A DNA stretch of 61,701 bases from positions 1-61,701 of the forward strand of contig NZ_JAEVHM010000014.1 in the NCBI RefSeq assembly GCF_016802865.1, read 5' to 3'. Of the stretch, positions 18,640 to 26,696 are shown in pieces. A model generated the notes under the pieces. It was not told the DNA's origin, did no database searches, and was given only the letters and a program-made list of their open reading frames with translations. How positions within the stretch are numbered: the stretch's first letter is position 1; every line of letters starts with the position of its first letter. Position numbers and translations under genes: made by a program. Source of the stretch: Micromonospora parastrephiae. GTDB lineage: Bacteria; Actinomycetota; Actinomycetes; Mycobacteriales; Micromonosporaceae.

Positions 18640-18704
18640 CTACCGCCCACGCACTCACGCCGGTCGGAGCGGCCCGGCACGCCTGTCCAACCCAAGGAGC
18701 CGTC

Positions 18705-18876
18705 ATGCGTACCCCCTCGATCAGCCCTCCCCCGTACCGCCGTCGTCTGGCCACGGCCGTGCTGGCGGGTGCTCGGCCTGCTCGTCTACGCGCTGCTCGG
18801 GCTGATATCCGACCTTGCCTTGCGCGTCCTGGAGAGGAGGATGTTGACATGGCGTCGCGGACTGCGGGCCACCTGA
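18705..18876 (+). pseudogene. remnant of ssuA/ssuC fused by a large deletion
   Basis: ATG 18705 has a good AAGGAG site, and the first 22 residues (MRTPSISPPPYRRRLATAVL) look like the start of a secreted solute-binding protein or a permease. In the next frame, from about 18765, the sequence reads VLGLLVYALLGLISDLALRVLERR and stops at 18876; this is the conserved C-terminal end of SsuC-type permeases. The body between is missing, about 0.7 kb if both ends are from ssuC and about 1.6 kb if the front is from ssuA. The result cannot form a transporter. It overlaps the start of ssuB, as ssuC normally does. Confidence 0.7.
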
Positions 18877-19580
18877 ACGGCACGACGCCGGTGCTGACCG
18901 CCCACGCGGTGCGCCGGGCGTTCGGGCCGACGGTCGTGCTGGCCGGTGTCGACCTGACCATCGCACGCGGCGAGGTCGTCGCCCTGCTGGGCGGCAGCGG
19001 TTCCGGCAAGAGCACCCTCCTGCGGATCCTCGCCGGGCTGGACGGCGAGGCCAACGGGACCAGCGTCGTGCACGGCACCGCCGCCGTGGTCTTCCAGGAA
19101 CACCGGCTGCTGCCCTGGAAACGGGTGGCGGACAACGTCGGGCTGGGACTGTCCGGCGCGGACGCCGCCGGGCGGATCCGGCGGGCGCTCGCCGAGGTCG
19201 GGCTCGCCGAGCGGCACCGCGCCTGGCCGGCCGAGTTGTCCGGCGGGCAGGCGCAACGCGTGGCCGTCGCGCGGGCGCTGGTCCGCGAACCGGACCTGCT
19301 GCTGCTCGACGAACCGTTCGGCGCCCTCGACGCGCTGACCAGACTGCGGATGCAGATCCTGCTGCGCCGGCTGCGCGCCGAGCACGGCTTCGCCGCCCTG
19401 CTGGTCACCCACGACGTGGAGGAGGCGCTGCTGCTCGCCGACCGGATCCTGCTCCTCGACGAGGGCCGCATCGCCGCGGACCTGCCCGTCGACCTGGCTC
19501 CCACCCGTACGCCGGACGATCCGGCCTTCGGCGCGCTGCGCCGCCACCTGCTCGACCGACTCGGCGTTCCCACCACCTGA
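18849..19580 (+). CDS. ssuB: aliphatic sulfonate ABC transporter ATP-binding protein SsuB
   Basis: 243 aa, ATG after GAGAGGAGG. Complete ABC ATPase: Walker A GGSGSGKST (about 48-56), Q-loop VFQEHRLLPWKRV, signature LSGGQAQRV, Walker B LLLLDEP, D-loop and H-loop LVTHDVEEA. The Q-loop sequence RLLPWKRV is typical of the SsuB/TauB family. The permease and binding protein next to it are reduced to a fragment, so it is now an orphan unless it serves another permease. Confidence 0.88.
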   Translation: MASRTAGHLNGTTPVLTAHAVRRAFGPTVVLAGVDLTIARGEVVALLGGSGSGKSTLLRILAGLDGEANGTSVVHGTAAVVFQEHRLLPWKRVADNVGLGLSGADAAGRIRRALAEVGLAERHRAWPAELSGGQAQRVAVARALVREPDLLLLDEPFGALDALTRLRMQILLRRLRAEHGFAALLVTHDVEEALLLADRILLLDEGRIAADLPVDLAPTRTPDDPAFGALRRHLLDRLGVPTT

Positions 19581-19645
19581 CGAGCGGAGACGCGACGACC
19601 CGCTGGACCCCCGACCCCACGTTCTACCCCTCCCCCCGCGAGGCG

Positions 19646-20950
19646 GTGACCGCACCGGCGGAGAAGCTCGCCTACGTGGCGGCCTTCGACCGTACGGCCA
19701 GCCGTCCGGACGCCATCGTGGTGCTGGACACCGACCCCGACTCCCCCGACTACGGCCGGGTCGTCGGCTGGACCGACCTGCCCTACGTCGGCGACGAGTT
19801 GCACCACTTCGGCTGGAACGCGTGCAGCAGCGCGCTCTGCCCGACCGCCCCGCACCCGCACGTCGAGCGTCGCTACCTGATCGTGCCCGGCCTGCGGTCG
19901 TCGCGGATCCATGTCATCGACACGCAGCCCGACCCACGCCAGCCGCAGATCGTCAAGGTCATCGGCCCGGAGGAGCTGGCGAAGCGGGCCGGCTACTCCC
20001 GGCCGCACACCGTGCACTGTGGCCCGGACGGCATCTACCTCTCCGCTCTCGGTGGCGCGGACGGCGCGGAGGGGCCGGGAGGCATCGCCGTCCTCGACCA
20101 CACCACGTTCGAGGTACGCGGGGCGTGGGAGGCCGATCGGGGACCGCAGTTCCTGGCGTACGACCTGTGGTGGCATCTCACCCAGGACGTGCTGGTCACC
20201 AGCGAGTGGGGCACCCCGTCGATGATCGAGGACGGCATCATCGGTGAGCTGCTGCTGGGCCGACGCTACGGCCACGCCATCCACTTCTGGGACCTCGCGA
20301 AACGCCACCACCTGCAACGGGTGGACCTGGGCGACGCGTACCAGATGCCGCTGGAGCTACGCCCGGCGCACGACCCGTCGAAGTCCTACGGGTTCGTCGG
20401 AGTCGTGATCAGCGTCGAGGACCTGTCCGCCTCGGTCTGGTTGTGGCACCGGGACGGCGACGCCTGGGCGGTCACCAAGGTGATCGACATCCCGGCCGAA
20501 CCGGCCGACCCGGCGGATCTGCCCGACCTGCTCAAACCGTTCGGAGCGGTGCCGCCGCTGGTGACCGACATCGACCTGTCGGTCGACGACCGATTCCTCT
20601 ACGTCTCCTGCTGGGGCACCGGCGAGCTGCGCCAGTACGACATCAGCGACCCCCTGCACCCGGTGCAGACGGGCTCGGTGCGCCTCGGCGGGGTCGTCCG
20701 TCGTACGGCGCACCCGTCCGCCCCGGACGAGGCGTTGGCCGGTGGCCCGCAGATGGTCGAGGTGAGCCGGGACGGCCGACGGGTCTACGTCAGCAACTCG
20801 CTCTACGGCGCGTGGGACGACCAGTTCTACCCGGACGGGGTGGGCGCCTGGCTGGCCAAGCTCGACGTGGACGTCGAGGCCGGTGGGCTCACCCCCGATG
20901 AGAGGTTCTTCCGCATCTCGCGTCGGTCGGGATCGTTGCCGCGCTGGTGA
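19646..20950 (+). CDS. selenium-binding protein family / methanethiol oxidase
   Basis: At least 434 aa of the SBP56 family. Visible: GDELHHFGWNACSS (the conserved Cys), ERRYLIVPGLRSSRIHVID, RPHTVHCGPDGIYLSALG, FLAYDLWWHLTQDVLVTSEWG, YGHAIHFWDL and FLYVSCWGTGELRQYDISDP. Several His are the copper ligands. Bacterial members oxidize methanethiol to formaldehyde, sulfide and H2O2. I give GTG 19646, but conserved sequence continues upstream in frame to about 19592 (TRWTPDPTFYPSPREA), so the true start may be a non-standard CTG at 19577 overlapping the ssuB stop, or a lost ATG. It follows ssuB, fitting an organosulfur operon. Confidence 0.87.
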   Translation: MTAPAEKLAYVAAFDRTASRPDAIVVLDTDPDSPDYGRVVGWTDLPYVGDELHHFGWNACSSALCPTAPHPHVERRYLIVPGLRSSRIHVIDTQPDPRQPQIVKVIGPEELAKRAGYSRPHTVHCGPDGIYLSALGGADGAEGPGGIAVLDHTTFEVRGAWEADRGPQFLAYDLWWHLTQDVLVTSEWGTPSMIEDGIIGELLLGRRYGHAIHFWDLAKRHHLQRVDLGDAYQMPLELRPAHDPSKSYGFVGVVISVEDLSASVWLWHRDGDAWAVTKVIDIPAEPADPADLPDLLKPFGAVPPLVTDIDLSVDDRFLYVSCWGTGELRQYDISDPLHPVQTGSVRLGGVVRRTAHPSAPDEALAGGPQMVEVSRDGRRVYVSNSLYGAWDDQFYPDGVGAWLAKLDVDVEAGGLTPDERFFRISRRSGSLPRW

Positions 20951-21393
20951 CGGCGACCCGGTCGGTGACGGCCAGCACCGCCCTGGCGGTGGTCGGCGGC
21001 GTGCTGCTGGTCGCCTTCGGGCTGTGGCGGCTGCTCTCGGAACGGCACTTCCGCTGGGCCGGGATGCGGCTGTCCTCGGCGCAGCTCACCGGCTGGTCGT
21101 TCCTCATGTCCTCGGCGCACGGCGCGGGGCTGATGCTGCTGCCGCTGCTGGTGGCCGAGCCGGTGCCCGGGGGCCACTCCGGTCACCTTGCCGCCGCGCC
21201 GATGGGTGCGCTGCCCGGGCTCGCCGCGGCCGGGGTGCACACCCTCGCGATGCTCGGCACCGCCCTGGTCGTGGCGATGCTGGTCTACCAGGTGCTCGGC
21301 GTCGGGGTGCTGCGTCGGGCGTGGTTCAACGTCGACCGGCTCTGGGCCGGGGTGCTGGTGACCGCCGGACTGGTCACGCTGCTGCGCGCGTGA
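20947..21393 (+). CDS. small membrane protein paired with SBP56
   Basis: 148 aa; GTG 20947 overlaps the SBP56 stop by 4 bases (GTGA), so it is translationally coupled. Four hydrophobic segments are visible: TALAVVGGVLLVAFGLWRLL, WSFLMSSAHGAGLMLLPLLVA, a middle segment from PGLAAAGVHTLAMLGTALVV, and WAGVLVTAGLVTLL. Two His lie in or next to membrane segments (SSAHGAG, GVHTLAM), as expected for metal or heme contact. I do not recognise a named family. The tight coupling implies a joint role with the methanethiol oxidase, for instance as anchor or electron partner. Confidence 0.8.
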   Translation: MTATRSVTASTALAVVGGVLLVAFGLWRLLSERHFRWAGMRLSSAQLTGWSFLMSSAHGAGLMLLPLLVAEPVPGGHSGHLAAAPMGALPGLAAAGVHTLAMLGTALVVAMLVYQVLGVGVLRRAWFNVDRLWAGVLVTAGLVTLLRA

Positions 21394-21435
21394 CCGCCCA
21401 TCGTGGACGGAGAAGAATTGTGATCTGATGCCCAC

Positions 21436-22452
21436 ATGATCACTCCGACTCCCCTCATGCGCCTGGTGGCCGGCGTGTGGGGGTTCAAGACCCTCGCTGT
21501 GGGCGTCGAACTCGGCCTGTTCACGCGGCTCGCCGGTGGTCGGACGATGACCGTCGAGCAGGCCGCCGCCGAGCTCGGTCTGGCCGACCGCCCGGCGGAC
21601 CTGCTGCTGGCCGCCAGCGCCTCGCTCGGCCTGCTGGAGAAGGCCGGCGACGGCTACCGCAACTCCGAGTTGGCCGAGCAGTTCCTTGTCGAAGGCAGCC
21701 CGTACTACTTCGGCGCTCAGGTCCGCTACTCCGACCTGCGCACCTATCTGCCCTGGCATCGCATCGGTGAGGCGCTACGCACCGACCGGCCGCTGACCTG
21801 GGATCCGCAGGCGCAGCAGTCGATGTTCGACACCACGGATCCGGAGATGCTGGCGCAGTTCTGGGACGCCATGTACTCCACGTCCAGCTTCACCGCCGCC
21901 GCGTTGGCGGAGGTGTACGACTTCTCGGCGCACCGTCGGCTCCTCGACGTCGGCGGCGGGGCCGGCGCCTTCCCGATCGAGTTCTGCCACCGCCTGCCCG
22001 ACCTGCGGGCGACCGTGCTGGACCTGCCGCACGTCTGTGTACGGGCGCGGGAGCGCATCGCGGAGGCCGAGCTGAGCGGTCGGATCGACGCGGTGGCCGG
22101 CGACTTCCTGGCCGACCCGGCGCTGCCGGACGGGCACGACGTGATCCTGCTCAGCATGATCCTGCACGACTGGGACGAGCCGACGAACCGGGCGCTGCTG
22201 GCCCGGTGCCACGCGGCGCTGCCGCCCGGCGGGGCGATCGTCATCTGCGAACTGCTGCTCAACGATGAGCGCACCGGCCCGCCGGAGGCGGCCCTGATGG
22301 GCATGAACATGCTGGTCGAGACGGAGGGCGGCCGGAACTACTCGGGCGCCGAGTACGCCGCCTGGCTCACCGACGCCGGTTTCGTGGACGTGCGGACGGT
22401 GCCGTTCGACGCGCCCGGCGCCAACGGCGCGGTGCTGGCCCGCCGGCCCTGA
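21436..22452 (+). CDS. O-methyltransferase (acetylserotonin/hydroxyneurosporene type)
   Basis: 338 aa, ATG 21436. The N-terminal dimerization helices (WGFKTLAVGVELGLFTRL) are followed by a Rossmann SAM domain with motif I LLDVGGGAGAFP (about 172-183), DLPHV, and DVILLSMILHDWDEP, whose His is the usual catalytic base. The family methylates phenolic or S/N acceptors using SAM. In a sulfur-related neighborhood a thiol acceptor is conceivable, but this is a guess. A strong terminator stem follows. Confidence 0.86.
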   Translation: MITPTPLMRLVAGVWGFKTLAVGVELGLFTRLAGGRTMTVEQAAAELGLADRPADLLLAASASLGLLEKAGDGYRNSELAEQFLVEGSPYYFGAQVRYSDLRTYLPWHRIGEALRTDRPLTWDPQAQQSMFDTTDPEMLAQFWDAMYSTSSFTAAALAEVYDFSAHRRLLDVGGGAGAFPIEFCHRLPDLRATVLDLPHVCVRARERIAEAELSGRIDAVAGDFLADPALPDGHDVILLSMILHDWDEPTNRALLARCHAALPPGGAIVICELLLNDERTGPPEAALMGMNMLVETEGGRNYSGAEYAAWLTDAGFVDVRTVPFDAPGANGAVLARRP

Positions 22453-22459
22453 CCTCGGA

Positions 22460-22498
22460 CGACACCCGGCCCCGGTGCGAACCGCGGGCCGGGTGTCG
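22460..22498. terminator. bidirectional terminator between convergent genes
   Basis: Arms 22460-22472 and 22486-22498 pair perfectly over 13 bases (CGACACCCGGCCC with its complement), 13-base loop. It lies between the methyltransferase stop (22452, plus) and the hydrolase stop (22542, minus). Confidence 0.75.
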
Positions 22499-22541
22499 CG
22501 GCGCCGGGCGGCGCTGGCGTCCGATCGGCTACCGGGACGGT

Positions 22542-23393
22542 TCAGGCGCGAGCGTTGGCCGGCTGCTTCATGAAGTCCATGATCGCCTTGTTGACGTCGT
22601 CGGCGTTGGTCCACGGGAGACCGTGCGGCGCGCCCTTGAGCGTGATGAGCTGGCCCGTCGGCATCATCGGCGCGAGCCGCTGGCCGGTCACCGGATAGGG
22701 CAGCACGTTGTCCTTGTCGCCCTGCACGATCAGCAGCGGCACGTCGACCTTCGGCAGGTCGGGCCGGAAGTCCTCCTGCCAGGCGTCCACGCTGTCATGG
22801 GTGCCCTTGGCCGAGGCCATTGCGCCGATTTGCCAGTGCGCCCGGTACGCCTCTTCGCTGACCAGCTTGCCCTTGTTCTCGCTGTAGTTGAAGAACGCGT
22901 CGCAGAACTGGGTGAGGTAGGCGAAGCGATCCTTGATGATGGCCTGCTGGAAACCCTTGAAGAGGCTCGTGTCGACGCCCTCCGGGTTGTCCTTGGCCTT
23001 GGCCAGCATCGGCTGCAGCGGGCTGAGCACCACGGCCCGGCTGACTCGCTGGGAGCCGTAGTTGCCCAGGTAGCGGATCACCTCGCCGGTGCCCATCGAG
23101 TGACCGATCAGGGTCACCTCGTTCAAATTCAGTTCGGTCATCAGCACGTCGAGGTCCGCGGCGAACGTGTTGTAGTCGTACCCGAACGTCGGCTGGGCGG
23201 AGTTGCCGAAGCCGCGCCGATCGTAGGTGATCGTCCGGTATCCGGCGTTGAGCAGCTGTGTGGTCACCTTTTCCCAGGTCGCGCCGTTGAACGGGAAACC
23301 GTGGATCAGCACCACCGGTTTACCGGATCCGTGGTCCTCGTAGTACAGGTCGATGGGCGCGGAGTTTTCGGTACCCACGGTGATGAAAGGCAT
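22542..23393 (-). CDS. alpha/beta hydrolase (non-heme chloroperoxidase type)
   Basis: 283 aa, ATG 23393 with GGAGAC upstream. Complete catalytic set: HGFPFNGATW (oxyanion), DRRGFGNSAQP, nucleophile elbow GHSMGTGE (Ser about 99), acid in QGDKDNVLPY and His in APHGLPW. The DRRGxGxS and GHSMGxGE patterns are those of cofactor-free haloperoxidase/esterases. A related but internally deleted copy lies at 54728-55217, which lets the two be compared. Codon use is less GC-extreme than that of its neighbors (several Lys/Asn runs). Confidence 0.88.
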   Translation of the reverse strand: MPFITVGTENSAPIDLYYEDHGSGKPVVLIHGFPFNGATWEKVTTQLLNAGYRTITYDRRGFGNSAQPTFGYDYNTFAADLDVLMTELNLNEVTLIGHSMGTGEVIRYLGNYGSQRVSRAVVLSPLQPMLAKAKDNPEGVDTSLFKGFQQAIIKDRFAYLTQFCDAFFNYSENKGKLVSEEAYRAHWQIGAMASAKGTHDSVDAWQEDFRPDLPKVDVPLLIVQGDKDNVLPYPVTGQRLAPMMPTGQLITLKGAPHGLPWTNADDVNKAIMDFMKQPANARA

Positions 23394-23582
23394 GTTCGTC
23401 TCCTGCTCCGGTTCGGGCTGTCGGACGCCGTCGCTTTCCCGGGGGGACGGTGGATATGCCGGCCGCCGACAGCGCCCGCCCGGGTCGACGGTCGACGGCA
23501 CAAGCGGTCCATCCCATCGACATTTATCGACGCTCTCGCTAGGGTTGCCGGTAGGAAAGTTTCGCGCGTACGGGAGGTGGGC

Positions 23583-23903
23583 ATGCCTCGACGAATCCGC
23601 ACGGGGGTCGCCGCGTTGGCGGTCGGAGCGGCCACGGCCGCGCTGGGCGCCACGCCGGCCCACGCCGACCCGGTGGTGCCACGGCACGCCATCGTGGTCT
23701 GCCAGAGCGCAAGCTTCTACGCCAACTACGACTCCGCCGGTGGCCCCACCGGCCTCAAGCGCACCCTCGCCTACGGCAACAGGATCGGCCACACACCGGG
23801 CGCGCACCCGGTCTACAACGGGTGGGCCGCGTCGTTCGACTTCGGCCCCAACGACTGGGGCTACCTGCGCGCCGAGTGCATCGGCGGGTACGACTCATGG
23901 TGA
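23583..23903 (+). CDS. small secreted protein, unknown
   Basis: 106 aa, ATG after GGGAGGTGGG. Sec signal ends AHA about residue 28. The mature part has two Cys (VVCQSASFYANY and RAECIGGYDSW) and many Tyr/Gly/Asn. It resembles bacterial SH3-like secreted peptides in size and Cys placement but I see no named family. Its 3' end overlaps the next gene by 7 bases, so the two are probably co-expressed. Confidence 0.72.
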   Translation: MPRRIRTGVAALAVGAATAALGATPAHADPVVPRHAIVVCQSASFYANYDSAGGPTGLKRTLAYGNRIGHTPGAHPVYNGWAASFDFGPNDWGYLRAECIGGYDSW

Positions 23904-24190
23904 GCCGACGCCGCACCCGGGCGACGGCCGCCCTGCTGGCCGGGATCGTCGCCGCGACACTCGCCATGCCTTCCCCGGCCCAGGCCGCCAACGGCACGAT
24001 CGGCCAACGGGAGACGGTGTGCGCGAGCGACCTGTTCGTCCGCACCCAGCCCAACGGCGCCTGGATGGGCACCCTCTACCAGGGCCAGACATTCCTCGTC
24101 GAAGGTCCCCGCAGCGGCGGCTACGTCTATGGCTTCGCCTACGGGCACATCAACCGCCGCGGCTGGGTGCAGGACGGCTGGTTCTGTTGA
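23897..24190 (+). CDS. small secreted SH3-like protein
   Basis: 97 aa, ATG 23897 overlapping the previous stop. A signal peptide ends AQA about residue 30. The mature domain (TVCASDLFVRTQPNGAWMGT, LYQGQTFLVEG and GWVQDGWFC) follows the bacterial SH3 pattern VxVRSxPxGxxxGxLxxGxxxxV, closed by a Cys pair. Such domains bind peptidoglycan or sit in exported proteins. It probably works together with the upstream small secreted protein. Confidence 0.75.
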   Translation: MVSRRRTRATAALLAGIVAATLAMPSPAQAANGTIGQRETVCASDLFVRTQPNGAWMGTLYQGQTFLVEGPRSGGYVYGFAYGHINRRGWVQDGWFC

Positions 24191-24263
24191 CCGTGCCCGC
24201 TGGCGCCACGAAACGGCGGGACAGGGCTGTACCGATCGGGCCGCGACGGCCTAACCTCGGGTC

Positions 24264-25130
24264 GTGAGCCTTCCGCCCCGGCTGCGGGCCGTCAGTGACC
24301 TGCACGTCAGCTACCCGGAGAACCGCTCGTTCGTCCAGGAGCTGCGCCCGGACCACGACGACGACTGGCTGCTGGTGGCCGGCGACGTGGGCGAGCGGTA
24401 CGCCGACATCGAGTGGGCGCTCGCACTGCTGAGCAGCCGGTTCGCGAAGGTCGTCTGGGCGCCGGGCAACCACGAGCTGTGGACGCCCCCGGGCGACCCG
24501 GTGCCTCTGCGCGGTGAGGCCCGCTACCGCGAACTGGTAGGGCTGTGCCGGCGGCTGGGGGTCGTCACCCCGGAGGATCCGTATCCGGTGTGGGACGGCG
24601 TGGGCGGTCCGGCCACGATCGCTCCGCTCTTCGTGCTGTACGACTACACGTTCCGGGTGCCGCAGGCGCGCACCAAGCAGGAGTCACTGGACCTGGCGTA
24701 CGAGGCCGGGGTGGTGTGCACCGACGAGGCGCTGCTGCACCCCGACCCGTACCCGAGCCGTGAGGCGTGGTGCGCCGCCCGGGTCACGGAGACCGAGCGC
24801 CGGTTGGCCGAGCGGGACCCGGCGCTGCCGACGGTGCTGGTCAACCACTACCCGCTGGTACGGGAACCCACCGACATCCTGCGGTACCCGCTCTTCGCCC
24901 AGTGGTGCGGCACCGTGCGCACCAGCGACTGGCATCTACGGTTCGGGGCGGCCACCGTGGTCTACGGGCACCTGCACATCCCCCGCACCACGTTCCACGA
25001 CGGGGTGCGCTTCGAGGAGGTCTCCCTCGGCTACCCGCGGGAGTGGCGGCGGCGCGGGCCAGTACCCGACCCGGTGCGCACCATCCATCCGGCGGACGAC
25101 GCGCGCCGGCGCTCGTCCGTCAGCGGGTGA
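24264..25130 (+). CDS. metallophosphoesterase family protein
   Basis: 288 aa, GTG start. The calcineurin-like metal motifs are all present: SDLHVSYPEN (DxH), GDVGERYADI (GDxxx), GNHE (APGNHELW), VNHYPL and GHLHIPR (GHxH). It is predicted to be a cytosolic phosphatase, phosphodiesterase or nuclease with two metal ions. Its substrate is unknown. The 3' end overlaps by 11 bases with the end of the convergent XRE gene. Confidence 0.87.
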   Translation: MSLPPRLRAVSDLHVSYPENRSFVQELRPDHDDDWLLVAGDVGERYADIEWALALLSSRFAKVVWAPGNHELWTPPGDPVPLRGEARYRELVGLCRRLGVVTPEDPYPVWDGVGGPATIAPLFVLYDYTFRVPQARTKQESLDLAYEAGVVCTDEALLHPDPYPSREAWCAARVTETERRLAERDPALPTVLVNHYPLVREPTDILRYPLFAQWCGTVRTSDWHLRFGAATVVYGHLHIPRTTFHDGVRFEEVSLGYPREWRRRGPVPDPVRTIHPADDARRRSSVSG

Positions 25131-26382
25131 GGCCGACCAACGTGGCCAGACGCGCCACGCCGGCCGGTGCCGGCTGCGCGCGCGCAACATCGGCGATCAC
25201 GGTACGCGCCAACGGCCGGCACCGGACCTCGGCCGGCGCGATGCTGTCCGCGTCGACCAGGGCGCGTGCCGCCCCGCGCAGGTCACCCACCTGGAGGTAC
25301 GCCCGCGCGACGTCGATCAGGTGCGCGCCCCGATACTCGGCCGGCAACCGCTGCCAGCCCTCCCGCCGCACCGTAGTCGAGTGCCGTCGTAGCGCCTCGG
25401 CGGCGTCACCCCGTTGCGCCGCCACCAACGCCCGCGCCACCTCGACGGCGACCGGCCCGAAGCTGGTGTGGTGCTGGTCGTCGTACCCCCGAAGGTTGGC
25501 GGCGACTCCCGCGGCCCGGTCGGTCAGCTCATCGGCGCGGCGGCTCTCGCCGCAGCCGGCAGCGGCCAATGCCGCCTGGAGCAGCAGCGTCCCACCCACC
25601 GCCCACTCCCGAAGATCGCCCTGACCCCGATGACCACCTCCTCCCCCGTGATCGCCCTCACCCCGGTGATCAAGAGGTTTGGGGGCGGTTTGATCTCCAA
25701 AAGTCCCGCTAACCTCTTGATCATCGGGGTGGGACGAGAGTGGAAGGACGCGGTCGGCGGCGGGGAGCAGCGCGGCCAGGGCCAGGTGGTCCTGACCTTG
25801 CGCACGCAGTGCTTGGCCTACCGAGATGGCTGCTGTCGCCGCGAGCACCGGGTCCCCACCCGCTACGGCCATCGCCCGATCGGCACTCAGCCACCCGAGG
25901 TCGGCCTCGTCGAGCTTGACCAGCAGCGATGAGGTGATCCGGTACGCCTGCACCAGCAACTCCGCCGACCACGCGCCCTGGGCGGCGTTGAGCAGGCCCG
26001 GCAAGAGGCGCACCAACTGCCCGTAGTGCGCGTGCTGGTAGGTCAACCAGGCATGCCCAACCTGCCGTCTCAACTCGTCCGTCGGCGGTGGAGCCTGCGG
26101 GATGTCGTAGCGGGCGAGAGCGGCCCGGATGCCGTCGACCCCGTCTGTCGTGCCGGCAGGTGTGCTGCGCTGCTGGCCGAGCAGCACCTCGGGGTCGACC
26201 CGGAGGACGTGGGCCAGCTCCTGGATCACCGAGTACCGGTCCAGAGTGCGGGCGCCCCGCTCGATCTTGTCCACCCAGGACTTCGACCTGCGCAGCCGGT
26301 CGGCGAGCATCTGCTGGGTCATCGACCGCCGCACCCGCCAGTTCGCCACGCGGCGGCCGATAGGAATGTCATCGCTGGTCAC
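25120..26382 (-). CDS. XRE family regulator with TPR-like region and an in-frame hairpin insertion
   Basis: About 420 aa from GTG 26382. The N-terminal HTH is visible (IGRRVANWRVRRSMTQQMLA, then SKSWVDKIERGARTLDRYSV). The rest is helical TPR-like sequence (LVRLLPGLLNAAQGAWSAEL, SADRAMAVAGGDPVLAATAA). Around residues 220-255 a Gly/Asp/His-rich stretch not resembling its surroundings (GEGDHGGGGGHRGQG) is encoded by a REP-like hairpin at 25659-25731. Without it the TPR array would continue smoothly (AADRVLP then LREWAVGGTLLLQAALA). The 26369 gene overlaps its start. Its regulatory targets are unknown. Confidence 0.78.
   Translation of the reverse strand: MTSDDIPIGRRVANWRVRRSMTQQMLADRLRRSKSWVDKIERGARTLDRYSVIQELAHVLRVDPEVLLGQQRSTPAGTTDGVDGIRAALARYDIPQAPPPTDELRRQVGHAWLTYQHAHYGQLVRLLPGLLNAAQGAWSAELLVQAYRITSSLLVKLDEADLGWLSADRAMAVAGGDPVLAATAAISVGQALRAQGQDHLALAALLPAADRVLPLSSHPDDQEVSGTFGDQTAPKPLDHRGEGDHGGGGGHRGQGDLREWAVGGTLLLQAALAAAGCGESRRADELTDRAAGVAANLRGYDDQHHTSFGPVAVEVARALVAAQRGDAAEALRRHSTTVRREGWQRLPAEYRGAHLIDVARAYLQVGDLRGAARALVDADSIAPAEVRCRPLARTVIADVARAQPAPAGVARLATLVGLTR
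25659..25731. repeat. REP-like hairpin element inside a coding region
   Basis: Arms 25659-25679 and 25711-25731 are 21 bases each and pair with one mismatch; they begin CACCCCGGTGATCAAG and end TTGATCATCGGGGTG. The loop is 31 bases. The element lies inside the XRE gene without breaking its frame. A second hairpin of similar size at 35346-35422 also has a GATCA core. Such hairpins are commonly dispersed in Micromonosporaceae, which I recall but cannot check here. Confidence 0.75.
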
Positions 26383-26548
26383 GCCGCCACCGCCGGTCCG
26401 GGACCGCGCGAGTCGTGTCCTCCACGGGTACGCGCTCCGCCTCGGCCTGGGCGAGCAGGCGCTGTTTGGCAGCCTCCCGCTCGGCCACCTCTGACTGTTC
26501 ACCTTTGCTCGCCGGCTCGTCGCCTCGCCCGGTTCGTCTGCCGCTCAT
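26369..26548 (-). CDS. small charged protein upstream of XRE regulator
   Basis: 59 aa. ATG 26548 has GAGGTGGGGG upstream. The product is rich in Arg/Glu/Ala (KGEQSEVAEREAAKQRLLAQ), predicted helical, no signal or membrane segment. Its 3' end overlaps the GTG start of the XRE gene by 14 bases, so translational coupling is likely. No known family; it could be a co-regulator or a leader peptide. Supported by ribosome site, overlap and composition only. Confidence 0.55.
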   Translation of the reverse strand: MSGRRTGRGDEPASKGEQSEVAEREAAKQRLLAQAEAERVPVEDTTRAVPDRRWRRDQR

Positions 26549-26696
26549 CCCCCACCTCACGGATCGGGGCGCGACGTGCACGTGAAGGAGTTGGCAGTCG
26601 CACCCGGCACGCTAAGACCTGCTGGCAGGTCCTTGAGCGATACCTAGGTGACAGCCTGTGACGATCATTGGCCACGATCCAGACGGATCGCGTCCG

